DNA of 64,000 bases from an uncultured Alphaproteobacteria bacterium (GTDB taxonomy: Bacteria; Pseudomonadota; Alphaproteobacteria; Rhodobacterales; Rhodobacteraceae), in the NCBI GenBank assembly GCA_902625475.1, contig CACOBR010000003.1, forward strand, positions 62,001 through 126,000, given 5' to 3'. The notes beneath the pieces are model-generated. The model was not told where the DNA came from and did no database searches. It saw only the letters and a program-made list of their open reading frames with translations. Shown here one piece after another: positions 19,105 to 29,196 of this stretch; the first letter of the stretch is position 1, and the number at the start of each line of letters is the position of its first letter. The position numbers and the translations under genes were made by a program.

Positions 19105-20895
19105 ATGAAAACACTAAGAATTTTAGCTGTTTTAGTTACTACATTTTTTATAATTACTGGGCTTAAAGCTGAGCAACTCACTATTTTGCATATTAATGAT
19201 CATCATTCACATTTAAAACCAGATAGTAGAATGAGTTTAGTTTTAGATGGTAAATCAACTCGGGTAAAATCTGGTGGAATGCCTGCAGTTGTTGCTAAGA
19301 TCAAAGAATTAGAAGCAGATAATAAAAATGTAATTAAACTACATGCAGGAGATGCAATCTCAGGATCACTATTCTTTACTATATTTAAGGGTGAGGCAGA
19401 CGCAGCACTAATGAATGAAATATGTTTTGATGCTTTTGCACTTGGTAATCATGAATTTAATGATGGAGACAAAGGGGTTGCAAAGTTTATAGATTTTTTA
19501 AAATCAGAAAAGTGCAATACACCTGTTTTAGCTGCTAATATCAAGCCTGAGGTAGGGGTATCAGCTCTTACTCCCAGCAGTGAAACTGATTATATACAAC
19601 CTTATACAATTATTGAAAGAGGAGGTATCAAGGTAGGTATTATTGGTATCGACATCGTTCGCAAAACAGTTATGTCTTCAAGCCCAGATGAGAGCACAAT
19701 TTTTCTCGATGAGGCTGAAACTGCACAAAAAATGGTAGATGAACTTAAACAGTCTGGCATCAAGCATATTATAATTCTTGCTCATTATGGTTACAAAAAT
19801 GAGCTTGCACTTGCCAAAAAAATTGATGGTGTCGACCTAATAATAGGTGGTGACTCGCATACACTTCTTGGAGATTTTGACGATCTTGGGCTTAATGCGG
19901 CTGGGCCTTACCCAACAATTGTAAAAGGTGTTAATGGAGCTTCAGTTTGTGTTGCCACTGCCTGGCAATATAGTCAAATTGTTGGTGAGCTATCTATTTC
20001 TTTTAATGAAGCTGGAGAAGTTGAGTCCTGTAAAGGTATCCCACATGTAATGCTGGCAGATAGTTTCAAGAGAAAAAATAGTGATGGAGATAGAGTGGAA
20101 ATTGAGGGAGTTGAACGCGATGCTGTGTATTCACAAATAAAGTCTGATCCAAAACTTTCTATTGTTGAAGAAGATGCCTCAGCTGCTGCATTATTGGAGT
20201 CCTTTAATATCAAAGTAGAAGAAATGCTTTCGATAAAAGTGGGAGAAGTAAAAGAAAATCTGTGTCTTGTAAGAATCCCAGGTGATAGTCGCTCAAAAAT
20301 TTGCTCTCCAGAACAAACAGCCAGTAAGGGTTCAGATATTTCAATGGTAGTTGCTCATGCATTTCGTGAGATGGCTAAAGCTAGTGATATAGCCATTCAA
20401 AATGGAGGTGGAGTAAGAACGGATATAGCCAAAGGTGACTTTACAATGGGTGACGCTTACAAACTACTCCCTTTTGCTAATACTCTAGTTGAAATGGACA
20501 TGACTGGAGCCGAGATCAAAGCAGTATTAGAAGAGGCTCTGGATTATGCATTACAACCTGATGGTTCTGACGGGGCATATCCTTATGCAGCAGGTTTACG
20601 CTGGAATGTCGACACAACTAAACCAGCTGGAATGCGTCTTAGTAAAATGGAGTATAAGGGTCGTAATGATAATTCATGGGTTCCTCTAGATAAAGGCTCT
20701 AACTATCGCATAGTAACTAACAACTACATAGCTAGTGGACGTGATGGTTATCTATCGTTCAAAACAGTAAAGAATGATGGGCGATATACTGACACTTATT
20801 TAGATTATGCTCAATCATTTGTTGATTATGTTCTTGAGCGTGGAAGTATAGGTAAGTTGCCTGAGTCTGAGTACTCAACACAGTCAATTAAATAA
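19105..20895 (+). CDS. 5'-nucleotidase / UshA-family metallophosphatase
   Basis: LHINDHHSHL, GDAISGSLFF, GNHEFNDG and C-terminal GG(V)RTDIAKGDFT motifs; signal peptide. Confidence 0.92.
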   Translation: MKTLRILAVLVTTFFIITGLKAEQLTILHINDHHSHLKPDSRMSLVLDGKSTRVKSGGMPAVVAKIKELEADNKNVIKLHAGDAISGSLFFTIFKGEADAALMNEICFDAFALGNHEFNDGDKGVAKFIDFLKSEKCNTPVLAANIKPEVGVSALTPSSETDYIQPYTIIERGGIKVGIIGIDIVRKTVMSSSPDESTIFLDEAETAQKMVDELKQSGIKHIIILAHYGYKNELALAKKIDGVDLIIGGDSHTLLGDFDDLGLNAAGPYPTIVKGVNGASVCVATAWQYSQIVGELSISFNEAGEVESCKGIPHVMLADSFKRKNSDGDRVEIEGVERDAVYSQIKSDPKLSIVEEDASAAALLESFNIKVEEMLSIKVGEVKENLCLVRIPGDSRSKICSPEQTASKGSDISMVVAHAFREMAKASDIAIQNGGGVRTDIAKGDFTMGDAYKLLPFANTLVEMDMTGAEIKAVLEEALDYALQPDGSDGAYPYAAGLRWNVDTTKPAGMRLSKMEYKGRNDNSWVPLDKGSNYRIVTNNYIASGRDGYLSFKTVKNDGRYTDTYLDYAQSFVDYVLERGSIGKLPESEYSTQSIK

Positions 20896-21028
20896 CATTT
20901 ATTTAGAGATTGAGGAGGTATTTAAGTATTGCCTCCTCTTTTGATTAGGACTTATCAAATACTTCTCCAAATTTTAAGTTTTTAAATATAGCATTACTTT
21001 AAAAACGAAAACGTATTTAGAAAATACA

Positions 21029-21130
21029 AAGGTGGCCTTTTTTGAGTTTTCGTTTCAAGATGTCACACATGTCATCCACCCCTAAGGCATATTCTTAAGG
21101 TTACCCCAAAAACCTTTAATTGTTGTTAGA
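21029..21130 (+). repeat. dispersed intergenic repeat, copy 6
   Basis: AAGGTGGCCTTTTTTGAGTTTTCGTTTCAAGATGTCACACATGTCATCCACCCCTAAGGCATATTCTTAAGGTTACCCCAAAAACC. Confidence 0.85.
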
Positions 21131-21206
21131 TAATAATAATAACTAATCTATAAAAATAGAAATACATCTGAACAAAAAAAATAATTGGAAATTAATTATA
21201 ATAAGA

Positions 21207-22442
21207 CTAAAGAGTTTGAAATTTTTTTATTTTATTATATACCGCTTTTTTAAGTTCAGTAAACGTGTCAACAGAATTTCTATAATGTATTGATCTGTTA
21301 GATACTATTAAACTATCATTTTTATTCTCCAACATTTTGATATAGTTTTCTATAATTATTTTACTTTTATTTATGTCAGTACGATTTATAGATAAAAATT
21401 TAATATCATAGTCACTTATTAAAATTTTTTCAAAGTGCTGATTGAAAAATATTGTTGTACTTTTAAGCATTTTAAGGATGGCTATTTTATTTTCAATTTT
21501 AGAAGTAAATTCTTTTTCAACTTGAATATAATTAATATAATCTTTTTTTCTTAAAACTTCTGGGAAGGAAATTCTGTCGATAAAATATTTATTATCTCCA
21601 ACAAGTATTTCTGTTTGAGCTACTTTAATTTTTTTCTTTATAAAAATTGTCATTATTAAGTACTTATTTTTAATAAAGTCCAAATTGATACCATCATCTT
21701 TCATGGACTTAATTAGATTAATAGGATAAACGAATAGATTTTTTTCAGAAGAATTATTTGCAAACTGAATTTTTCTAAAAGGGCAAAAATTGAATTTTTT
21801 ATTATTATAACCTTCCTCAATAATTTGACTTAATTCTTCTCTTAATTTTTTCTGAAATTCTTCAAAACCACCTTCTTTTGGATACGCAATAGATCTATCT
21901 TTATTTTTATAATTTTCAAAATGATAACTCTGACCACATAAAACTTCATATTTCAGCTCTTTAGGAACAAACCAAGGCTCAATATTTATTAAAAAGTCTT
22001 TTTTTGAAGTTTTAAAATAATTTTTTAACAATTTATTTTGTTCATAGCTTTTAAGAATATTTGTTAATAAGTATTTGTTGTAAAATAATTTCAGAGTATT
22101 GCTTTTTTCATCTTGTATATATGACTTTAAGATCTCAGGGTCTTTAATTTCTTTTAGGGAAAAATTCCTTCTAAAAATTTGATTGTTAAAAAACAAATTT
22201 CTATTAGCCGTTGATTTTACAATTTTGATTCCTGAACTTGATATAAGATCAAAAAACTCAGAATTTCTTTCTATTTCTATAGCATGATAGCCATAATCAA
22301 ATTTCATATTTCTAAAACTAAAAGAATTATCGAGATTTTTGGAAGGCTTTACCACAATTCTACAACTTATATTGTCACAAAGGAGTTTCTTAGCTAATAA
22401 CAAACCTTTGAGATCATTTGAAAAAATAAAAACCTTCATCAA
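21207..22442 (-). CDS. hypothetical protein with Rossmann/FAD-like N-terminus
   Basis: N-terminal VFIFSNDLKGLLLAKKLL and FDYGYHAIE resemble amine-oxidase/UDP-galactopyranose-mutase-like proteins, weakly. Confidence 0.45.
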   Translation of the reverse strand: MMKVFIFSNDLKGLLLAKKLLCDNISCRIVVKPSKNLDNSFSFRNMKFDYGYHAIEIERNSEFFDLISSSGIKIVKSTANRNLFFNNQIFRRNFSLKEIKDPEILKSYIQDEKSNTLKLFYNKYLLTNILKSYEQNKLLKNYFKTSKKDFLINIEPWFVPKELKYEVLCGQSYHFENYKNKDRSIAYPKEGGFEEFQKKLREELSQIIEEGYNNKKFNFCPFRKIQFANNSSEKNLFVYPINLIKSMKDDGINLDFIKNKYLIMTIFIKKKIKVAQTEILVGDNKYFIDRISFPEVLRKKDYINYIQVEKEFTSKIENKIAILKMLKSTTIFFNQHFEKILISDYDIKFLSINRTDINKSKIIIENYIKMLENKNDSLIVSNRSIHYRNSVDTFTELKKAVYNKIKKFQTL

Positions 22443-22717
22443 GATGAACTATTTCATAATAAAGTAATTAAAAGAGAAAAATTGTCTCACTTTAAAAAAA
22501 GTTAAATTTTATCAACTCCATGTCAACATAGATAGTTTGGCAGTTACCTGACCTAATATGTGATCATGTAATAGTTCCATTATTTTTTTTCTCTGCATCT
22601 ATATTCCTAAATTTATAATTTAATTAAAATTTTTAGAAAGACCTTACATTAGGGTAGTATTATACAATCTGATTTATGAATTTTAGCCTTCTTTAATAAA
22701 TTTAAGTGGCATTTTGA

Positions 22718-23620
22718 TTAAAGGTACTTTAAACCACTATCGCAACCAAAAGTAACAATATTTTGCTTAGGCGACATCTTCCGTGCAAGCTTAATTGCTC
22801 CAACAACATTCATACCCGTTGATGTGCCACAGAAGATACCATGTTTTTGGGCAAGGACTTTTCTCATCTCAAAAGCTTTTACTTGATCTACTGCATAAAA
22901 TTGATTAACACGTCTAGTGTCTAAAAATGGAGGATAAAAGCCAACACCAACACCTTCAACCTGATGAGATCCTCCACAGCCTTTAGTCAGCAAGGGAGAC
23001 TGAGTCGGTTCAAAGGCTATAACATTTGGAAATTCATCTTTTTTATTTAACCCTTCGAGAGTTCCCATCAGAGCTCCCCCAGTTCCTACTGATGCACAAA
23101 GCAAATCAACTTTGCCTTCTATTTGTTGAGCAATCTCAAAACCCATTGGTTGATACCCTAGCACTACATCCTTTGAACCAAATTGGTCTGCATAAAAACC
23201 ATTTATTTTATCAACTTTTTCATGAGCAAGTTCTTTCATTTTTTTAATAAGTTCTGGTGAGATTCCTTTTCCATAGGACGGAACTACAATAACCTCTGCA
23301 CCAAATGCCTCCATTGCAAGCTGTTTCGAATGAGAAAAAGCGTCTGAAAATATAGCAGTGAACTTTATACCTGAACAAGCACATGCAAAAGCCAGCGCAG
23401 AGCCAGTACTACCACCAGTATATTCTACTACCGTCTGGCTCAAAGTTAAATTTCCTTTACGGATAGCTTCCCCGATTACAGAGATCGCCATTCGATCTTT
23501 GTAGGAACCTGTTGGGTTACCGCTCTCAACCTTTAACCAAATTGAAGCACCTTCATCTGGTTTTAAAACATCGAGTTTTATTAGAGGCGTATTCCCTACT
23601 TGTTTAAAAGAACTTTGCAT
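22718..23620 (-). CDS. cysteine synthase-like PLP-dependent enzyme
   Basis: GNTPLIKL, NPTGSYKDRMA (PLP Lys), EYTGGSTGSALAF. Confidence 0.85.
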   Translation of the reverse strand: MQSSFKQVGNTPLIKLDVLKPDEGASIWLKVESGNPTGSYKDRMAISVIGEAIRKGNLTLSQTVVEYTGGSTGSALAFACACSGIKFTAIFSDAFSHSKQLAMEAFGAEVIVVPSYGKGISPELIKKMKELAHEKVDKINGFYADQFGSKDVVLGYQPMGFEIAQQIEGKVDLLCASVGTGGALMGTLEGLNKKDEFPNVIAFEPTQSPLLTKGCGGSHQVEGVGVGFYPPFLDTRRVNQFYAVDQVKAFEMRKVLAQKHGIFCGTSTGMNVVGAIKLARKMSPKQNIVTFGCDSGLKYL

Positions 23621-23813
23621 TGAGAATTAAATCCCCTACTTTTATAGAAATAAAATAATATTTCTAGTACTATTACAACAAATATCGCAATCATTACAAT
23701 TATGTTAAAGAAGGTCTGAGACCTCTAATCTTAAAATGCGTCACTTATCAGCTACTTCTCTACAAGCATAGTATACTTGAACTTCACGTTTCTTAGCATA
23801 GTCAAGTAAAAAG

Positions 23814-23867
23814 TGATCGGGGTGATTGGATTCGAACCTACGACCTATGGTACTCCAAAAGCCATAG
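23814..23867 (-). pseudogene. tRNA-Pro-like 3' remnant (anticodon-arm-like hairpin, T-arm and acceptor 3' strand)
   Basis: Reverse strand CTATGGCTTTTGGAGTACCATAGGTCGTAGGTTCGAATCCAATCACCCCGATCA: contains GGTTCGAATCC and CACCCCG acceptor strand as in bacterial tRNA-Pro; no 5' half (D-arm) seen. Confidence 0.7.
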
Positions 23868-23890
23868 CCTATTATTAGCACGTATTCCTC
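23846..23890 (+). repeat. dispersed intergenic repeat, copy 7 (right half joined to tRNA-Pro-like remnant)
   Basis: TATGGTACTCCAAAAGCCATAGCCTATTATTAGCACGTATTCCTC. Confidence 0.85.
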
Positions 23891-23912
23891 TACAATTTAT
23901 AAATTTTAGAGA

Positions 23913-25385
23913 TTAGATCTCGTATATATCAGAAAATTTTTCGTCTAAATAATTTAAAAATGGCTCAGGAGTTAAGTCTTTTCCTGTAGCTTTTTTGATT
24001 AAGTCAGCAGGTTCGAATAGGCTTCCATGCTGATGTATGTTCTCTGTTAACCAAGTGGTTGCTAATGACACGTCACCTTTCTCAAATCTGTCTGCAAGAC
24101 TAGGGATATCTTTTCGCATCTTTTCAAATAGACAACCGGCATTTAAGTTACCTAAAGTGTAGGTTGGAAAATATCCAAATGCGCCGATTGACCAATGAAC
24201 GTCCTGGAGAATACCATCAGAGAATTTTTCTACATCACGACCAAAATAATCCTTGAATTTTACATTCCATGCTTCAGGCAAATCAGGAACTTCCAAATTT
24301 TTTCCAATCACCTCTACTTCGAGCTCAAAGCGAAGCATAATATGTAGATTGTAGTGAACTTCGTCTGCTTCGGTTCTAATAAAACCAGTCTCAACCTTAT
24401 TAACCAAACGGTAGAATTCTTCCTCATCTCTAATACCAAATTCTCCAAAATAGCTTTTCATTTTTTTGAACAGCCACTTTGTGAATTGCCTAGATCTTCC
24501 TATTTGGTTTTCAAATATCCTAGACTGGCTCTCGTGAATACCTAAGGACACGCCAGAGCCGAGAGGCGAGTGTAAAAAGTCTGAAGATACGTTTTGCTCA
24601 TAGCATGCGTGCCCCACTTCGTGAATAGTACTGTATAAACAGTTAAATGGGTCCTTACTATCGACTCTGGTTGTAATTCGCACATCATCTCCACCACCTG
24701 AACAAAAAGGATGCGCTACAGTATCAATCCTTCCTCTATCAAAATCATAGAAAAATGTCTTCGCTATTTCATGGGCTAGTTTTAATTGTTTTTCCGTATT
24801 AAAGTCGCCTTCTAATACGGGTTTAGAAAGCTTTGTTTCACTTATTCTCTGCCGTAAATCTAAAAGTCTTGGCTTCATTTCTTCAAAAATACTGGCAGTC
24901 TCTTTTTTTGTCATTCCAAATTCGTAATCATTTATTAACCCATCGTATAAATCTCCAGTTGGAGATAAAAGAGATGCCTCTTCTCTCTTTAAATCAATTA
25001 TCTTCTTTAAGTGAGGTGAAAACTCAGAAAAATCATTATTTTGTCTAGACTTTTGCCAGGCCATTTGAGCTAAGGATGTGGTTGCAGCCAAATCAGACGC
25101 GAGTTCGCTTGGTATAGCTACCGCTCTGTCAAAGTCTCTTTTTATTAGTGTGTATGCTCTTTTTTGAAAAGTTGTTTTAGGTTCGGCTTCTTCCAATAAC
25201 TTTCTGACTTTTGAATTTTTCTTTCTTTCGTGAATAACTTCCTCAAGGGCACCCATCTCCAATGCCCGAGAATTACCACTCTTAGATGGCATCATTGTCT
25301 CCTGATCCCAGGCATTTCTACCAGCTACGGATTGAAGTAAACTAGTCGTTCTATTAAAACTGATCAGCTGATCTATAGCGTTCAT
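23913..25385 (-). CDS. M32 family carboxypeptidase (Taq type)
   Basis: STIHEVGHACYEQ (HExxH variant HEVGH) and GIHESQSRIFENQIGRS motifs. Confidence 0.93.
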   Translation of the reverse strand: MNAIDQLISFNRTTSLLQSVAGRNAWDQETMMPSKSGNSRALEMGALEEVIHERKKNSKVRKLLEEAEPKTTFQKRAYTLIKRDFDRAVAIPSELASDLAATTSLAQMAWQKSRQNNDFSEFSPHLKKIIDLKREEASLLSPTGDLYDGLINDYEFGMTKKETASIFEEMKPRLLDLRQRISETKLSKPVLEGDFNTEKQLKLAHEIAKTFFYDFDRGRIDTVAHPFCSGGGDDVRITTRVDSKDPFNCLYSTIHEVGHACYEQNVSSDFLHSPLGSGVSLGIHESQSRIFENQIGRSRQFTKWLFKKMKSYFGEFGIRDEEEFYRLVNKVETGFIRTEADEVHYNLHIMLRFELEVEVIGKNLEVPDLPEAWNVKFKDYFGRDVEKFSDGILQDVHWSIGAFGYFPTYTLGNLNAGCLFEKMRKDIPSLADRFEKGDVSLATTWLTENIHQHGSLFEPADLIKKATGKDLTPEPFLNYLDEKFSDIYEI

Positions 25386-25599
25386 AAAGCCCTCTATTAT
25401 ATAATAAGATTATTTTCTGTTTTTATAAGTTAGCATATCGACATTGCTGACAAATACAGGATGCTTAACAAACTTGCAAACCAACATACAGATCTTACAC
25501 CAATAATATTCAAACCAGAAGAAAAAATACAGAATATCAATAACAAAGATGAAAAAAAATAGCACCTGAATAATAACATTTTAAATAAATCACAGATAA

Positions 25600-25792
25600 A
25601 TTATGATAAGTACGATAAAAAGATGGTTGATACTCTAGTAGCAATCCAAGGGTGATAAAAGGGGGACTTTTTTGAGTCTTCGTTTCCAATATGACACTTA
25701 TGACATCCACATCTAAGACATATCCTTGATGCCACCCCAAAAACTATAGCCAATTGTAAGAAAGTATTACTACTCATACATTTTGGTTTGGG
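25600..25792 (+). repeat. dispersed intergenic repeat, copy 8 (longest, near full length)
   Basis: ATGATAAGTACGATAAAAAGATGGTTGATACTCTAGTAGCAATCCAAGGGTGATAAAAGGGGGACTTTTTTGAGTCTTCGTTTCCAATATGACACTTATGACATCCAC..CATTTTGGTTTGGG. Confidence 0.9.
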
Positions 25793-26099
25793 ATAACTTA
25801 ATTTAAATTAACTAAAATATACCAAAAAAAGTAGCTATTAATTTTACAATTTCTTATTGTCTTTTAACAATATCTTTTTCTTCTAACTTTTCAAAGTGAG
25901 ATAAAATATCAATAGTCTTTCTATTTGCTAGTTCTGTTTGACTGGATGAATTACTTATTAAAAATTTTATTACAAAATTTGTATACCCTATAATTTATTT
26001 GATAATACAAATATTAGAAAAATTTTTTCATACCCAAAGGCCAGTGAAATCGATCTGTTAACACGATATTTACATGTCTAACCTGAAAAGGTGTCTTGG

Positions 26100-27287
26100 C
26101 TATTTGTGGTCAAGTGCTCTACCCATTTTTCGATAATACTCTTGTGCTGCTGCAACGCCCGACCCAGCTTCAACCTCCATAATGCCTACATCTCGCATTG
26201 CCATTTCAGCTCCAGATATTGCACTAATAAGCATTAACTCATTCAAGTCGCCCAAGTGCCCTATTCTGAATAGTTTTCCTGCAACGACGGACAGTCCTGC
26301 ACCTAGGCTTAATCCATAACGGTGATAAGCGTGTTTGATTACCCGGTTTGCATCTTTGCCCTCAGGAACTAGAATAGCTGTTACGGTGTCAGAATACCAT
26401 TGGGGTTCCTTCGCACAAAGAGATAGTCCCCAAGCGGATACAGCTTGTCTGACCCCTTCTGCTAGAAAAGAATGCCTTGCGAAGATATTTTCCAAACCTT
26501 CATCAAAGATCCTATCTAACGAGGCTCGCAAACCACGGAGAAGGCTCATTGGTGGTGTATAAGGAAAATAACCTGTAGCGTTTGTTTTTACCATATCTCC
26601 AAAATCAAAATAGCATCTTCGCATGGAAGCGTTTTCAGATGCTTTTATAGCTTTCTGACTGGCAGCCATAATTGCTAAGCCAGCTGGTAGCATAAACCCT
26701 TTCTGGGATCCTGAAACAGCTAAATCTACGCCCCATGCATCCATTTGAAAGTCTACAGACGCAATTGAACTTACACCATCCACGTATAGCATAGCGTGGT
26801 GATTGGCATCATCCATGATATTTCTGATCGCTCCTATATCAGTTTTAACACCAGTAGCAGTTTCGTTTTGTGTTGCAAGGACTGCTTTTATAGTTCCGCT
26901 TTTGTCAGCCGATAGGATTTCCCGGAACGTTTCCATCGGCATTCCTGTTCCCCACTCGCATTCTACGACCTGGACGTTTAATCCTAGTCGTTCACACATG
27001 TCTATCCAAAGATGGGAGAATTGTCCAAATCTCGCAGCAATTACCTTATCACCAGGATTAAGCGTATTAGTAACTGCGGCCTCCCAGGCTCCTGTCCCTG
27101 ATGCGGGAAAAATAAAAACCTGCCCTGAAATGGTTTTAAAAACTTTTTTAACATCATTTAACAATGGAAGAATAAACTCAGGTAAGTCGGGAGCTCTGTG
27201 ATCTTCCATAGGTACGTCCATCGCTTTTCTTATTACATCAGGTATGTTTGTTGGGCCTGGAACGAAAAGACTTTTTCTTAAAACCAT
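26100..27287 (-). CDS. serine-glyoxylate aminotransferase-like class V aminotransferase
   Basis: FVPGPTNIPDVIRKAM, DGVSSI and GSQKGFMLPAGL (PLP Lys) motifs. Confidence 0.88.
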   Translation of the reverse strand: MVLRKSLFVPGPTNIPDVIRKAMDVPMEDHRAPDLPEFILPLLNDVKKVFKTISGQVFIFPASGTGAWEAAVTNTLNPGDKVIAARFGQFSHLWIDMCERLGLNVQVVECEWGTGMPMETFREILSADKSGTIKAVLATQNETATGVKTDIGAIRNIMDDANHHAMLYVDGVSSIASVDFQMDAWGVDLAVSGSQKGFMLPAGLAIMAASQKAIKASENASMRRCYFDFGDMVKTNATGYFPYTPPMSLLRGLRASLDRIFDEGLENIFARHSFLAEGVRQAVSAWGLSLCAKEPQWYSDTVTAILVPEGKDANRVIKHAYHRYGLSLGAGLSVVAGKLFRIGHLGDLNELMLISAISGAEMAMRDVGIMEVEAGSGVAAAQEYYRKMGRALDHK

Positions 27288-27633
27288 TATTTATCTCCTA
27301 AATTAAAGAAATTAAAAAGTTCCTGTCATATAGCTTGAAATAGTATGATAAAACAATAATAATTTTGTTTATTTGTTAAATTATGGACATTTTTCTTCTT
27401 TTGATCTGATCGAGTCTTTTAAATAAAATATAAACTCTGAAAAGTTTTCTCTTATGTATTTAGACGCAAAACAACACTTTGGAAAACTATCAATAAAAGT
27501 TTTCACTTAAAAATCCAGGTCTTTCTTAAATCGCTTTGGTATTAAAAAAACTTTCAATTTAAAATCCAATCTAGTTTTGAGCATAACCTTAATAAAATAA
27601 ATTGCATTCATAAAGACATCGAATTTGTCAAGT

Positions 27634-28587
27634 TCAAACCAAATTTGGAGGTGATCTACCTTTTAAAAAATTCGCTATGTTTTCTAAAGCCATCATTCCC
27701 ATCTCAGTCCTTACTTCAAGAGAGGCAGTCCCTAGATGTGGCAAAAGCGTTACATTATCCATCCCCAATAATACTTCTGGTATCTTTGGTTCAAACTCAT
27801 AGACATCTAAACCAGCACCTCCAATATCTCCATTTTTTAAAGACTCAATAAGATCTATTTCAGCAATCACATCCCCTCTAGAAATATTCACTAGTATTGA
27901 ATGAGATTTCATAGTGCTAAAAATTCTTCGATTGATAAGATGCCTAGTGGCTTTCCCTCCTGGCACTGCTATGAATACAACATCTGCTTTATTTGCTGCT
28001 TCCTCGACATTTTGAAAGTAGGTAGCAGGAAAATCAAGGTTCTTGCTTGATCGACTATTATAAATAATGTCCATTCCAAAACCAAAATGGCACCGATGAG
28101 CTATAGCCTTACCAATTCGACCCATTCCAATTATAGCAGCAGTTTTTCCGCTAACATGATATCCTAGCATCTGAGTAGGATGCCAGCCTTCCCACTTTCC
28201 TTTTCTCACAAGCCTTTCTCCTTCACCAGCTCTCCTAGCCGTCATTAACATTAGCGTCAAAGCTACATCAGCTGTAGCATCAGTAACTGCTCCGGGGGTG
28301 TTAGTCACAATTACACCGTTTTCTTTTGCAGCTGCAACAGCGATATGATTGTAACCTACTCCAAAATTAGCCAATAATTTGCATCTAATTTTGGTAACTT
28401 TTTGGAAGATTGATTCTGAAAACAGATCACCCAATGTTGGTAATATTATGTCAAAGTTTTGAAGAGCTTCGGTCATTTCCTTAGTTGTGAGTGGAGAAGT
28501 CAAACTTCTGGTTGTAATTTCTCCCAAGGTTTGTGCTTTCTTGAGAACTTCAGGGGGCAGTGGCCTAGTGATAAAAATTTTATTCAA
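27634..28587 (-). CDS. D-isomer specific 2-hydroxyacid dehydrogenase
   Basis: GMGRIGKAIAHR, LVNISRGDVIAE, LPHLGTAS motifs. Confidence 0.92.
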   Translation of the reverse strand: MNKIFITRPLPPEVLKKAQTLGEITTRSLTSPLTTKEMTEALQNFDIILPTLGDLFSESIFQKVTKIRCKLLANFGVGYNHIAVAAAKENGVIVTNTPGAVTDATADVALTLMLMTARRAGEGERLVRKGKWEGWHPTQMLGYHVSGKTAAIIGMGRIGKAIAHRCHFGFGMDIIYNSRSSKNLDFPATYFQNVEEAANKADVVFIAVPGGKATRHLINRRIFSTMKSHSILVNISRGDVIAEIDLIESLKNGDIGGAGLDVYEFEPKIPEVLLGMDNVTLLPHLGTASLEVRTEMGMMALENIANFLKGRSPPNLV

Positions 28588-28925
28588 TATATACTCCTTT
28601 AGCGTTTTATGTTACTCAAGATTATTAATTTTTTGAATAATGGAAAAATATCAAGGCGTCAAAGTTATTTAATTATATTGATCATTTAGCCAAAGATTCC
28701 GACGTTTAGAGCTTAAAGCCTTCAGGTATTCTAAGAATGTTTTTACAAATTAGATTATGGCAAAGTAATAACAAACTCATTATATACTCCAAGCGCCAAA
28801 GAACTAGCTGTTAAAATTGAAATTCAAATCTTGAATTTATATGACATACCACAACTTAAAATAATATTAGGAATTTAAATTACTTAATTCCATAGAATAC
28901 ACCTGCATAATTTTCCTTAGAACCA

Positions 28926-28990
28926 GAGCAATATGATAATCCCCGAGGGTTACCCTAAAAACCATGGCCTATCATAAGCAAGAAATATGA
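28926..28990 (+). repeat. dispersed intergenic repeat, copy 9
   Basis: CCCCGAGGGTTACCCTAAAAACCATGGCCTATCATAAGCAAG. Confidence 0.78.
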
Positions 28991-29196
28991 ATGAAGAAGA
29001 GTCTAAAGGAAAATTATTCTTTTTATTTTAAAAAGAAATCACCACGCCAGGCTTTTCAACTGGTTTTGAAGCATGAGGGGAAAAAATCTTTTTAGTAACT
29101 AAAAATTCTTCTATCTCCATTGTATACCACTTCTTTTATTATGCTTTTTTACGTCTGATTTGAACCAAAATGCAACTCTCATTCAAAGGTATATTT

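Noticed and set aside
23814-23890. Functional tRNA-Pro gene
   Set aside because: Only the 3' half is recognisable, the anticodon-like loop is too long, the T stem has a mismatch and the end reads TCA rather than CCA.
26335-27201. Plus-strand ORFs at 26335-26562 and 26803-27201, and similar antisense ORFs within long CDSs (for example 12155-12493, 54855-55160)
   Set aside because: Antisense to strongly supported enzymes; peptides have no domain-like character.
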